From NCBI RefSeq assembly GCF_900312675.1, contig NZ_OMPC01000001.1, forward strand, positions 498,789 through 541,631: a DNA stretch of 42,843 nt. The letters run 5' to 3'. The DNA comes from Aliivibrio sp. EL58 (lineage in GTDB: Bacteria; Pseudomonadota; Gammaproteobacteria; Enterobacterales; Vibrionaceae). Made by a program: the position numbers and the translations under genes. Numbering within the stretch: the stretch's first letter is position 1; each line of letters starts with the position of its first letter. Under the pieces are notes generated by a model, which made no database searches, had not been told where the DNA came from, and saw only the letters and a list, made by a program, of their open reading frames with translations. Positions 1-8,670 of the stretch are shown one piece after another.

Positions 1-620
1 TCCACGCCAATCGTAAAGTCTTTGCTGCTGGTTGAGCCATCGGTTGAGCTCGCAACCACTGTAATGTTGTGGCTAGCCGCCATCTCAAAATCTAAGTTGC
101 CTGCCACCGTCACCACACCGGTGATTGGGTCAATCGCAAACAAACCATTGGCATCATCGCTCAGGCTGTAACTCACCGTATCGCCATCTGCATCGGTAGC
201 TGTCGCCGTGATATTAACCACGTCCCCAATCGCCGCATTCTCAGAGACAGTATTATTGTCTGTGTCGCTATCGCTCACCGGACCCACCGCATTATCAGTA
301 TCGCCTTGACCTGGAGTCGACCCATCCGCGTTATCCACACCAATGGTGAACTCTTTGTTACTCGTTGAGCCATCGGTTGACGTCGCAACCACTGTAATGT
401 TGTGGCTAGCCGCCATCTCAAAATCTAAGTTGCCTGCCACCGTCACCACACCGGTGATTGGGTCAATCGCAAACAAACCATTGGCATCATCACTCAAGCT
501 GTAACTCACCGTGTCGCCATCTGCATCGGTAGCTGTCGCCGTGATATTAACCACGTCCCCAATCGCCGCATTCTCAGAGACAGTATTATTGTCTGTGTCG
601 CTGTCGCTCACCGGACCAAC
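1..620 (-). repeat. 333-bp tandem repeat units inside the adhesin gene
   Basis: Two nearly identical copies are offset by exactly 333 bp: the string GTAATGTTGTGG is at 61 and at 394, and CTCACCGGA is at 274 and at 607. The unit encodes one cadherin-like domain of 111 residues. Near-identity at DNA level implies recent duplication or gene conversion, so repeat number probably varies between strains. The array continues past the left edge. Confidence 0.9.
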
Positions 621-1388
621 AGCTATCGTATCTAATTCAAAACCGACTTTATCTGACACTGGGCCCGTGTTGCCTGCTGGGTCAGTGATGTCTGCCACAT
701 ATTCGTAATTACCATCAGCATCAGGAGTAGGTACCGTGATCTCTACCTTGCCATTCGTAATGTCATCTTCAGTAATCGGGTGTGTTCCAACCACTGTTCC
801 AGCACCATCACGCAACTCAATAATGTCGCCTTTATCTGTTCCTGCAGGCAGCGTCACTTCAACTTGAATACCATTCGCAGCACTCTCTTCATTAATCACG
901 CCATTTGCATCAATTTCAGCAATAGAAATACTTGGCGCTGTTTTAACTAGGCCATTACTTGGATCAGGAACCTGAAGATCTCCAGTCTCTCTATATACCT
1001 TATATTGTTCTAATAATGTTAAACTTTGGGTTTTTGATAAACCTATGGACTCTAAAGAAGATGTGTCAAAGCTAGTTTCAGCTACCGTGCTTTTTCCTAT
1101 TCTTTCAATCTCAGTAGAAGCCGTTAAGCTTGAACCGCTGTCTTCACCGGCAGCCGGGGCCTCAGTAACTAAACTTGGGTCTTCTCCATCAGAAATCGCA
1201 TCTAAAATTTCATTAACATCATCATTTTTTCCTGGAAAATCAGAAGCTTCTACTGAAAAATCACCTAATTCATTTCCAATAACGATTTCACCTGGTAAAA
1301 GCGGTTCGCCCGCATTAATCAGTTTTAAATTACCATTCTTATCAATTACAATGTTTTGTTTAGTATTTTCTGATGTTTTAGAAGCCAT
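1..1388 (-). CDS. lapV: LapA/LapV-type giant repeat adhesin, N-terminal part (runs off the window)
   Basis: The minus-strand frame is open from an ATG at 1388 to the window edge, giving 462 complete codons. There is no classical signal peptide, as expected for a type I secretion substrate. Residues about 13-40 (IVIDKNGNLKLINAGEPLLPGE) look like the N-terminal retention module of LapA-like adhesins. A Pro-Ala-Ala-Gly motif at residues 78-81 matches the di-alanine site cut by LapG proteases. From about residue 150 come an Ig-like segment and then cadherin/VCBS-like repeats (DADGDTVSYSLS, DPITGVVTVAG). The rest of the repeats and the C-terminal secretion signal lie outside the window. Its exporter, protease and receptor genes are next door. 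In V. fischeri LapG controls a VCBS adhesin called LapV; calling this gene lapV is inference from that context. Confidence 0.85.
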   Translation of the reverse strand, partial: MASKTSENTKQNIVIDKNGNLKLINAGEPLLPGEIVIGNELGDFSVEASDFPGKNDDVNEILDAISDGEDPSLVTEAPAAGEDSGSSLTASTEIERIGKSTVAETSFDTSSLESIGLSKTQSLTLLEQYKVYRETGDLQVPDPSNGLVKTAPSISIAEIDANGVINEESAANGIQVEVTLPAGTDKGDIIELRDGAGTVVGTHPITEDDITNGKVEITVPTPDADGNYEYVADITDPAGNTGPVSDKVGFELDTIAVGPVSDSDTDNNTVSENAAIGDVVNITATATDADGDTVSYSLSDDANGLFAIDPITGVVTVAGNLDFEMAASHNITVVATSTDGSTSNKEFTIGVDNADGSTPGQGDTDNAVGPVSDSDTDNNTVSENAAIGDVVNITATATDADGDTVSYSLSDDANGLFAIDPITGVVTVAGNLDFEMAASHNITVVASSTDGSTSSKDFTIGV

Positions 1389-1911
1389 GACGTTAATTCC
1401 CAAATCCATTTACCAGTAGCACCACTTTGCAATGCAGACATTAATATTATCAATGAAATTTATCACATAGTTAACACTGTAGCTACATATGAGAATTACT
1501 AATAAATGGCGAAATATCGAATATCATGACTTAAAAATCATTTTAATTTATAAAAATATTACACTCATCACAAAATGTGACATTAATTCCATAATTCGTG
1601 TATCAAAAAACAAATAAAAACAGATCTAGAAACAAATTATAAAATTTAACTTTGCACAATCTTAATTTTAAGACTTCTTTTATTCGGATTTATATTGCGA
1701 ATTTCAAAAGTTCATCAAATAAACAGATTTTAAAACGTGAGAGACTATTAAATTAATAAGATTCAATAACTTGATTTTTGCTTTTTAATTAGACATGACG
1801 TAGCATTTATTTAATAAGCATAAAACAAAGCACACACATTGGTTTAACGCTAAATAATTACCTATATTAATCCTGTGCATTTTAACCGTCACGTTCAGAA
1901 AAGAAGATACG
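1389..1911. other. Divergent adhesin/exporter intergenic region
   Basis: A 523-bp AT-rich stretch separates the adhesin (minus) from the outer-membrane channel gene (plus), so it must hold both promoters. I see no gene, no strong inverted repeat and no operator I can name. Confidence 0.6.
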
Positions 1912-3243
1912 ATGATTAGGAGAAACACTTTGAAATGGATGAAACTTGCAACCAGTAGTTTGCTTGTTTTGAGCGTATCTACTCAAGCTCAAACGTTAGA
2001 GCAAGCAATCTCTCAAACTCTAACAACAAACCCAGAAGTAAAAAAAGCATATAATTCTTATTTGAGCTTTGTTGCGGATAGTGAGAGTGTCTCAGGTAAT
2101 TACTTACCATCGATTGATTTAGATGCCGGTATTGGATTGGAAAGCATCAACCCTGCAGATGGTAGCTCTACAGATATGACCCGAAAAGATGCAACTTTAT
2201 CGCTAACTCAATTAATTTGGGATGGTTCAAATACAATTAATGATATGGATCGAACAGAGGCTGAATCAGAATCAGCTCGCTTGCAACTTATCTCTCTAGC
2301 TGAAAATAAAGCACTTGATGTTTCACAAGTCTATTTAGATGCAGTAAAAGCGACCGAGATCCTCGCGCTTTCTGAAAGTAATCTCGCTATTCATAAGAAA
2401 ATCTACAAAGATATTAAGAAAAGAGCAAACTCTGGTGTAGGCTCAACTGCAGATGTATCTCAAGTAGAAGCACGTATTGCTCGAGCACACGGTAATTTAC
2501 TTGCTGCTCAAAACAACTTATTTGATACACATACCGTCTTTACACAAATTGTAGGCTCACCTCCTCAAAGTCTTATTTATCCTCGAGCTGATTCAAGAAC
2601 CTTACCCTTGAGTTTGCAGGACGGTATTGAACGAGCTTACGAACATCATCCTGTCATCTTAACGGCTCAGTCAGATATTAAAGCCGCTAAGTTTCAATAT
2701 GCTCAATCAAAAAGTGCAAATTACCCAACCTTCTCAATTGAAGCCGCCCAAACATGGCGCGATGATGCTGGTGGTATAGAGGGTAATAGTGATGAGTTTT
2801 CTGCGATGGTCAGAATGCGTTACAACCTATATAACGGTGGTAGTGACAGTGCAAGATCAGATAAAAGTGCTTATCAATTAAACATGGCAAAAGATCTTCG
2901 TGACAGTGCTTATCGTAATGTTGAAGAAGGATTTCGACTTTCTTGGAGTGCCTTAGATTTAACTCTACAACAAAAAGAATTTCTAGCTGATCATGTTGAT
3001 GCAGCCTCAGATACCGTCATTGCATACGAAAAACAATATCGTATAGGAAAGCGTACACTACTTGATTTATTAAATACTGAAAATGAGTTGTTTGAAGCTC
3101 GTAAATCCTACTTAGACGCTCACTATTCAGAGCAATTTGCTAAATTCAGAGTATTACATGCAACAGGGACACTGTTACCTTCATTGTTAATCGATACACC
3201 AAAAGAATGGGATTCTACGCAATCCAAAAAAGAGGATAAATAA
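1912..3243 (+). CDS. lapE: TolC/LapE-like outer-membrane channel of the adhesin exporter
   Basis: A 443-residue outer membrane efflux protein of the TolC family. A signal peptide ends near Ala26 (VSTQAQ). The two-fold repeated helical hairpin of the family is recognisable: 'LTQLIWDG' near residue 99 and 'RYNLYNGG' near residue 303 are the paired beta-strand/turn signatures, and NTENELFEARKSY near the C-terminus is typical of the AggA/LapE type. It would form the outer-membrane duct for LapB/LapC. It is followed after 2 bp by the OmpA lipoprotein gene. Start choice is open: ATG 1912 has only a weak ribosome site, while an in-frame TTG at 1930 follows AGGAGA with 6-7 bases spacing; either leaves the signal peptide intact. 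Confidence 0.88.
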   Translation: MIRRNTLKWMKLATSSLLVLSVSTQAQTLEQAISQTLTTNPEVKKAYNSYLSFVADSESVSGNYLPSIDLDAGIGLESINPADGSSTDMTRKDATLSLTQLIWDGSNTINDMDRTEAESESARLQLISLAENKALDVSQVYLDAVKATEILALSESNLAIHKKIYKDIKKRANSGVGSTADVSQVEARIARAHGNLLAAQNNLFDTHTVFTQIVGSPPQSLIYPRADSRTLPLSLQDGIERAYEHHPVILTAQSDIKAAKFQYAQSKSANYPTFSIEAAQTWRDDAGGIEGNSDEFSAMVRMRYNLYNGGSDSARSDKSAYQLNMAKDLRDSAYRNVEEGFRLSWSALDLTLQQKEFLADHVDAASDTVIAYEKQYRIGKRTLLDLLNTENELFEARKSYLDAHYSEQFAKFRVLHATGTLLPSLLIDTPKEWDSTQSKKEDK

Positions 3244-3245
3244 TA

Positions 3246-3851
3246 ATGAAAACAGTAATTTACCCTGCAATTATTGCTTCTCTATTTTTGACTGGTTGCG
3301 TCTCAGGTGATAAAGATTACATTGAAACGCCTAAGTCAGATCAAATCGCCGATCTAAGAGATGATGATTATGATGGTGTTATTAATGCTCGAGATATTTG
3401 CCCAGGTACACCGCGTGGTGCAGAAATAGATAACGATGGTTGTGCTGAATATGTAGAACATTCGGATAAAAAAGATCTTAAGATCCTTTTTGCTAATGAT
3501 TCATCAGAGATCTCTCCGATCTTTAAAACAGAGATCAGAACAATGGCTGAGTTTCTTACTGAATATTCAGACACATCCATTCAACTTCAAGGTTTTGCGA
3601 GCCAACAAGGTAACGCTGAATATAATATCCACTTATCAAAACTACGTGCAGCAGCAGTTCGCGTTGCTTTAATTGAATACGGTGTTGATCCCGATAGAAT
3701 TGAAACTATTGGTTTTGGAGACACGCTATTAACCGCGAAAGGTGATTCAGCAGTAAGCCATGCATTAAACCGTCGTGTTGTTGCAACGGTTGTAGGTTTT
3801 AAAGGTGATGTAGTAAACGAATGGAATATATTTACACGTAAAAAGAAATAA
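3246..3851 (+). CDS. OmpA-family peptidoglycan-binding lipoprotein
   Basis: A 201-residue lipoprotein. The lipobox LTGC puts the lipidated cysteine at residue 18. Residues about 38-66 (DDDYDGVINARDICPGTP, DNDGC) form a thrombospondin-type-3-like calcium-binding stretch. An OmpA C-terminal domain follows (LQGFASQQGNAEYN, LSKLRAAAVR, NRRVVATV), which normally binds peptidoglycan. It starts 2 bp after the channel gene stop with AGAGGA upstream, so the two are cotranscribed. OmpA-like lipoproteins commonly accompany Lap/Bap exporters; a role in anchoring the channel is inference. It ends in a bidirectional terminator facing lapB. Confidence 0.85.
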   Translation: MKTVIYPAIIASLFLTGCVSGDKDYIETPKSDQIADLRDDDYDGVINARDICPGTPRGAEIDNDGCAEYVEHSDKKDLKILFANDSSEISPIFKTEIRTMAEFLTEYSDTSIQLQGFASQQGNAEYNIHLSKLRAAAVRVALIEYGVDPDRIETIGFGDTLLTAKGDSAVSHALNRRVVATVVGFKGDVVNEWNIFTRKKK

Positions 3852-3881
3852 CCTCTCTTAAATTTACTAAATCGAGTTAAT

Positions 3882-3916
3882 AAAAAAGGCAGTGAATTAT
3901 CACTGCCTTTTTGTTT
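3882..3916. terminator. Bidirectional rho-independent terminator
   Basis: Perfect 8-bp stem GGCAGTGA (3888-3895) and TCACTGCC (3900-3907) with an ATTA loop, A-run before and T-run after. It lies between the convergent OmpA lipoprotein and lapB genes and can serve both. Confidence 0.92.
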
Positions 3917-3931
3917 TCCAGAAGAAAAATA

Positions 3932-6046
3932 TTAACTAGCTGCTTTTACTTTTCCCGTTTTCAACTCATTAAGCACCTGATTTTTGGGCCCATCAGCAAT
4001 TATATGCCCTTTTTCCATCACTATAATTCTATCTACAACTTCTAACATAGATGATTTATGAGTAATCAGTATTAAGGTTTCTGATGGTTTTAGATGGGAT
4101 AGCTGATTCTTAAATAACAACTCAGATCGGTTATCCATACTACTGGTTGGCTCATCCATTAGTAATACGGGTGGACGACCAATTAGAGCACGAGCAATAG
4201 CCACTGACTGACGCTGACCACCTGATAATAACAAACCACCCTCACCAACTTGACGCTCTAATCCTGCAGGATCCTGCTGAGTAAATGCGGTAACACCAGC
4301 ACGGTTTGCAGCATCCATCATTTCGGCATCATCAGATAATTCTCGCCCTAAAATGATGTTTTCTCTGATTGAACCATAAAACAAAGTAATATCTTGCGGT
4401 ACACAGCCTATATTACGTCGTACGTCGACATGATGAAGTTGGGAGATATCGGTATCATCTATTCGAACAGAGCCCTCTGTGGCTTGATACAGGCCCATAA
4501 TTAGCCTTTCTAAGGTTGTCTTGCCTGAACCAATTCGGCCAATTATCGCTACCTTTTCTCCAGGATTAATAGTAAGACTAATGTCCCGAACTGCAGAGAC
4601 TTGAGATTCAGGGTAGTTAAAGCTCACTTTATCTAACTCAACTTTCCCTTGAAGAATTGGACGATGAATATAGCGCTTATCTTCCTCTTGTTCATCAGGC
4701 ATTGCCATTAATTGCTCAATGATAGTCATCGATGATTTAGCTTGATTATAACGTGTTGATAGTAGTGAAATTTGAACAAGTGGACCAATAGCTTTACCAC
4801 TCAGCATAGTTGATGCTATCAATGCTCCCATCGTCAGATCACCATTAGCAATAAGATAAACACCAACAATGATCATACCTATATTAACGGCCTGTTGTAC
4901 AAAGCCCGCCATATTCTGGATGGAATCTGTAATGCGTCGACTTTTAATACTCCAATTCGAGATATGAGTAACCGCCTCTTCCCATTTATATTGAAATTTA
5001 CTTTGAGCATTGAAGATTTTTAGTGTTTCTAAGCCAACTAAGCTCTCAATTAAATTAGCGTACTTTTGAGAAGCAAGTCGTGAGCCTTCTTCAATTGTTT
5101 TCTTTAATGGTCCTTGAATAATCGCCGCATGAATAAGTAGTAATAGGATCCCAACAATCGGTACTAAGACAATTGGGCCCGCAATCAGATAAATCACGAA
5201 TAAGAAAAGTAAAGCAAAGGGTAAATCAATAAGAGACGCGATGGTTGCTGACGTAAAGAATTCTCGGATCGATTCAAACTCTTGTAGGTGTCGAGCAAAA
5301 GCACCAACCGAAGGAGGACGAGCCTCCATTCTAATCCCCAATATTTTCTGAAATAATTTAGACGATATCAATACATCCGATTTTTTCCCTGCGATATCAA
5401 TGAAATATCCTCGAACGTATTTAAGAATAAAATCAAAAATAAAGACAACAAAAATACCAGAAGCTAATACCCATAGAGATTCAAATGCAAGGTTAGGCAC
5501 GACTTTGTCATAAACAAGACGAGTAAACATAGGTGTTGCAATCGCAAATATATTAATCAAGATAGAAGCAATAAACACATCACGATAAATATGTTTAGAT
5601 TCTAATAAAGTACTCCAGAACCAGTGGCCTTCACGTTTCTTTAGTATCTCAGGGGAGCGTTCATCGTATCTAAATTGTTTTTTAAGTAAAAAGTATCGCC
5701 CAATATATTGCGATTCTAACTCTTCAATTGAGATAGAAATCGGCAACATATCTGAACTTTCAGTAATGATTTCAGCCTGCTTATTTTCAGCATCAAAGCC
5801 AATTAATACACACGACTCTCCTCCCTGAAGTAACAAAACAACAGGTAAAACTAAGCGTGGAATACTTAATAAAGGTGCTTGATTTTCCTTTGCCACTAAT
5901 CCTGCGCGCTCTGCAGCACGAGAAAACAAGTAAGGGGTTAATTTACCATCTTGTAAGGGTAAACCATTAATCAACGCTTCAGGTGAGTTTACCTGGCCGT
6001 AATAGCGCCCTACGTAGCATAAAGAGTGTAATAATGAATCTTTCAT
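3932..6046 (-). CDS. lapB: LapB-type ABC exporter of the adhesin (type I secretion)
   Basis: A 704-residue inner-membrane ABC transporter with fused membrane and ATPase domains. Residues 1-125 resemble a C39-peptidase-like domain, as in RTX/LapB exporters, where it binds substrate rather than cutting it. Membrane helices lie at about 155-310 and 385-430. The nucleotide-binding domain has Walker A GRIGSGKTT (503-511), signature LSGGQ (607-611), Walker B VLLMDEP (627-633) and the H-loop His663. It powers export of the repeat adhesin with LapC and the TolC-like channel. It is last in the operon lapC-lapG-lapD-lapB; its ATG is one base after the lapD stop, so translation is probably coupled. Confidence 0.93.
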   Translation of the reverse strand: MKDSLLHSLCYVGRYYGQVNSPEALINGLPLQDGKLTPYLFSRAAERAGLVAKENQAPLLSIPRLVLPVVLLLQGGESCVLIGFDAENKQAEIITESSDMLPISISIEELESQYIGRYFLLKKQFRYDERSPEILKKREGHWFWSTLLESKHIYRDVFIASILINIFAIATPMFTRLVYDKVVPNLAFESLWVLASGIFVVFIFDFILKYVRGYFIDIAGKKSDVLISSKLFQKILGIRMEARPPSVGAFARHLQEFESIREFFTSATIASLIDLPFALLFLFVIYLIAGPIVLVPIVGILLLLIHAAIIQGPLKKTIEEGSRLASQKYANLIESLVGLETLKIFNAQSKFQYKWEEAVTHISNWSIKSRRITDSIQNMAGFVQQAVNIGMIIVGVYLIANGDLTMGALIASTMLSGKAIGPLVQISLLSTRYNQAKSSMTIIEQLMAMPDEQEEDKRYIHRPILQGKVELDKVSFNYPESQVSAVRDISLTINPGEKVAIIGRIGSGKTTLERLIMGLYQATEGSVRIDDTDISQLHHVDVRRNIGCVPQDITLFYGSIRENIILGRELSDDAEMMDAANRAGVTAFTQQDPAGLERQVGEGGLLLSGGQRQSVAIARALIGRPPVLLMDEPTSSMDNRSELLFKNQLSHLKPSETLILITHKSSMLEVVDRIIVMEKGHIIADGPKNQVLNELKTGKVKAAS

Positions 6047-6047
6047 A

Positions 6048-7988
6048 TTATTGACCCTTCACTTTTTCATTAACAAAAAATCCTTGGAAAATATCAATAT
6101 TATGTTCAGCTAGTAACTCTAACTGCTGTTTGTTTTCTACTCGTGAGGCAATAGTAATGATCCCTAGATTTTGTGCTGTTCTTGAAATAGATGCCAAAAT
6201 AAAACGTTGTTTTTCATCATCTAATTGGTGAGTAAATAAATAATCAAGTTTTACATATTTTGGTCTAAACAGCTTAATGTACTCTAGAGATTCAAAGTTA
6301 CGTCCAAAATTATCAACCCCAAACTCAGCCCCTGAAGAACGGATCACGTTACATAATAAAGCGGTGTGATCTTCATTTTCAATAAACGATGATTCTTGAA
6401 TTTCAAAATGCAGCAGTGAGGCAATAGGCTTATGTTTTTTAAGTAAGTTAGTTAACCAACGGACAAAACTTGGATTTTCAACACTACTATTGGCCAAGTT
6501 AATTGCAACCGGTTGAGTAATTTCTTCAGCAAGAATACGTTCAACCATCGTGCGTATAACAAATTGATCAAACGAGGTAGTTTCATTTAGTTGTTCAAGT
6601 GCAAATAAGTATTGATTCGCAGAATACCGTTGGTTATCTTTTTCAATTGCAGAAAAGACTTCTTGATGGAAAATACTTCCCGATTGAGTTGTGGCTAGCT
6701 GTAATGTGAAATTAAATAAATGCTCATTAATTGCCTCATCAACAAACTGTTTCCATTGCTGTTTACCCATCAGTTCATGGGCACTTTCATCAGCAATATA
6801 ACCAAATAATAACTCAGGCGTAGAGTGTGCTTGAGCTAGCGCATTATCAGCAAGTGAAAGGATCTCTGTTGATGTTTTTCTTGATTCATTAAATATAACG
6901 CCTAAGTCAGCATCAATAGGAGCCGTAGCTGTCGGATCACCTTTAATATCTTGCGTATAAGCAATGATATTTTCAGCAGTTACTTTTAACTCTTCTTCTT
7001 CAATGCTTGGAAAGATAAAACCAAATTCATAAGTATTTAATCGTGTCATTATGATGTTCGATGAAGGCAGTGTCGCTTTTAATAAATCAGATAACTCTTT
7101 AACTTTTTTATCTCCAGCTTCATACCCTTCTTCCTCATATACTTTATTAATAAAATTTACGCGAAATAAAGCAATACCACCTTTTGAAGATTCAGATAAC
7201 CATGTATTTAACTGCGCCATAAAAAACGACCGGTTACCTAATCCAGAAGTTGGGTCGAGGTAGACTTTGTCTCTTAGCTTCTCAGCTTCTTTTGCTTGTG
7301 ATTGGAAACTTTGCGCTATCTGTAATGACATCGTATTAATACCATTAATTACCGCTTCTAAGTCTTTCGTTTTTGGTTTAGCTAATTCATTACTAAAATT
7401 ATTTTCTGCTACTTCTTTCATTTTTATAATGATCTGCTGTAAAGGTGCTAATGCTCGCTTCACAACAAACGAAATAATAATAATGCCTAATCCAATTACG
7501 ATAGCAAAAGTAAACGCCAACTCAGTTAATGCCTTCCAAAGTTGTTGATAAGCATAACCTGGGTGAGTCACAATTTCGACCTCAGCCAATTGTAACCATC
7601 CACTCGTTATAACTCTGCTTTCAGAAATAGTTCTGAATAAATTAAAATCTAAAAACCATTCAGGCACAGAATCTACCGTTAATGGATAAACACGAACAAT
7701 TTCATCATTAGTGTTAAACAACGTTAATCGTACTGCAGAATAGTAACTACCATCAAATAGCGCATTAATCACAGACTCTGCAGCAACCTTATCCTCATTT
7801 TCTAAATAAGGCGCAAGAGCAAGCCCTACCGTATTAATCGTATTATTCACTTCTGAACGCTGCTGGTTTTCTAGAAACGTTTGTGTACTACGAAATTCAA
7901 TCGCAAAGACAGAGATCATCAATAGTAAAAAGACGGCTGTCATCCATGAAACTAGCTGTTTATATAATGTCATATCGCTACTCATCAT
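6048..7988 (-). CDS. lapD: LapD, degenerate c-di-GMP receptor controlling LapG
   Basis: A 646-residue inner-membrane protein with LapD architecture. There is a transmembrane helix at about 12-30, a periplasmic output domain at about 35-150, a second helix at about 156-178, a HAMP helix, then GGDEF and EAL domains. Both catalytic signatures are lost. The GGDEF position reads Asn-Thr-Tyr-Glu-Phe (318-322) and the EAL position reads Glu-Val-Phe (443-445), so it should bind c-di-GMP without making or degrading it. In the known pathway, c-di-GMP on the EAL domain lets the periplasmic domain sequester LapG and stops adhesin cleavage. The gene overlaps lapG by 11 bp and touches lapB. An alternative ATG lies one codon in. 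Confidence 0.93.
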   Translation of the reverse strand: MMSSDMTLYKQLVSWMTAVFLLLMISVFAIEFRSTQTFLENQQRSEVNNTINTVGLALAPYLENEDKVAAESVINALFDGSYYSAVRLTLFNTNDEIVRVYPLTVDSVPEWFLDFNLFRTISESRVITSGWLQLAEVEIVTHPGYAYQQLWKALTELAFTFAIVIGLGIIIISFVVKRALAPLQQIIIKMKEVAENNFSNELAKPKTKDLEAVINGINTMSLQIAQSFQSQAKEAEKLRDKVYLDPTSGLGNRSFFMAQLNTWLSESSKGGIALFRVNFINKVYEEEGYEAGDKKVKELSDLLKATLPSSNIIMTRLNTYEFGFIFPSIEEEELKVTAENIIAYTQDIKGDPTATAPIDADLGVIFNESRKTSTEILSLADNALAQAHSTPELLFGYIADESAHELMGKQQWKQFVDEAINEHLFNFTLQLATTQSGSIFHQEVFSAIEKDNQRYSANQYLFALEQLNETTSFDQFVIRTMVERILAEEITQPVAINLANSSVENPSFVRWLTNLLKKHKPIASLLHFEIQESSFIENEDHTALLCNVIRSSGAEFGVDNFGRNFESLEYIKLFRPKYVKLDYLFTHQLDDEKQRFILASISRTAQNLGIITIASRVENKQQLELLAEHNIDIFQGFFVNEKVKGQ

Positions 7989-8646
7989 AATTTATAATTG
8001 GGTGGTTTAATCTCAGGCCTTTGTTTCTTGCTCGTAAATCATTCCATAAACTTAATCGAGATGATTTTCCTGCCTGCTGTCCGTTTCCTTTACCTTTCAT
8101 TAGCCATAGATGTTGACCATTAAAACTATAAATTGGTAATAGATCGGTACGCTCTGTTGCTGGTTTTATTTCTTTATCAATGTTATCCAAAATCAATGGT
8201 ACTGAAGATGGTGTTGGGTAATAAGCAAGTACCATATGAAATTGATTCAAATCTAAAGCTTTAAGGTAAATCAATCTTAATTTTTTATCGGGGACACCAA
8301 GCTCTAATAAGGAAAAATATTTCGCAATGGTAAAGTCTTCACAATCTCCGGCGTTACTTCCTAAAAACTCCAGAGGCGTTGCCCAATAATCTTTCTTTCC
8401 CCATAACCGAATATCATCGACAAAATAAAGTTGATTGAAAAATAGATTAATTTCTTCAAGCTGTTTTCTTTCATTTTTATTATCAAGCGTTGCTATCAGC
8501 TCACGCCATGCAGTCACTCGCCTCGATGCTCTCTCACCATACTCATCTTTTACGGCTTTAATCCAACTGTTGTCTTGCTTGGTTAAAGCGATAGATGTGA
8601 GTGAGAATATGGCAAGAGGTAAAATGAACAACCATTTTATCCTCAT
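7978..8646 (-). CDS. lapG: LapG periplasmic cysteine protease releasing the adhesin
   Basis: A 222-residue exported protease of the bacterial transglutaminase-like cysteine protease family. A signal peptide covers about residues 1-22. The catalytic triad is visible as Cys102 (NAGDCED), His137 (QFHMVL) and Asp154 (LILDNID); the 35- and 17-residue spacings are those I know for LapG. The acidic residues around Cys102 correspond to the family's calcium site. The expected substrate is the PAAG site at residues 78-81 of the adhesin at the left edge. It sits between lapC (24 bp upstream) and lapD (11 bp overlap). Confidence 0.93.
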   Translation of the reverse strand: MRIKWLFILPLAIFSLTSIALTKQDNSWIKAVKDEYGERASRRVTAWRELIATLDNKNERKQLEEINLFFNQLYFVDDIRLWGKKDYWATPLEFLGSNAGDCEDFTIAKYFSLLELGVPDKKLRLIYLKALDLNQFHMVLAYYPTPSSVPLILDNIDKEIKPATERTDLLPIYSFNGQHLWLMKGKGNGQQAGKSSRLSLWNDLRARNKGLRLNHPIINYDE

Positions 8647-8670
8647 CTGTTTTTACTCTCTCTATCCATA

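Noticed and set aside
511-708. Plus-strand open frames at 511-708 and 1045-1419
   Set aside because: They are shadows of the minus-strand adhesin gene; no ribosome site, and the low-complexity composition mirrors the repeats.
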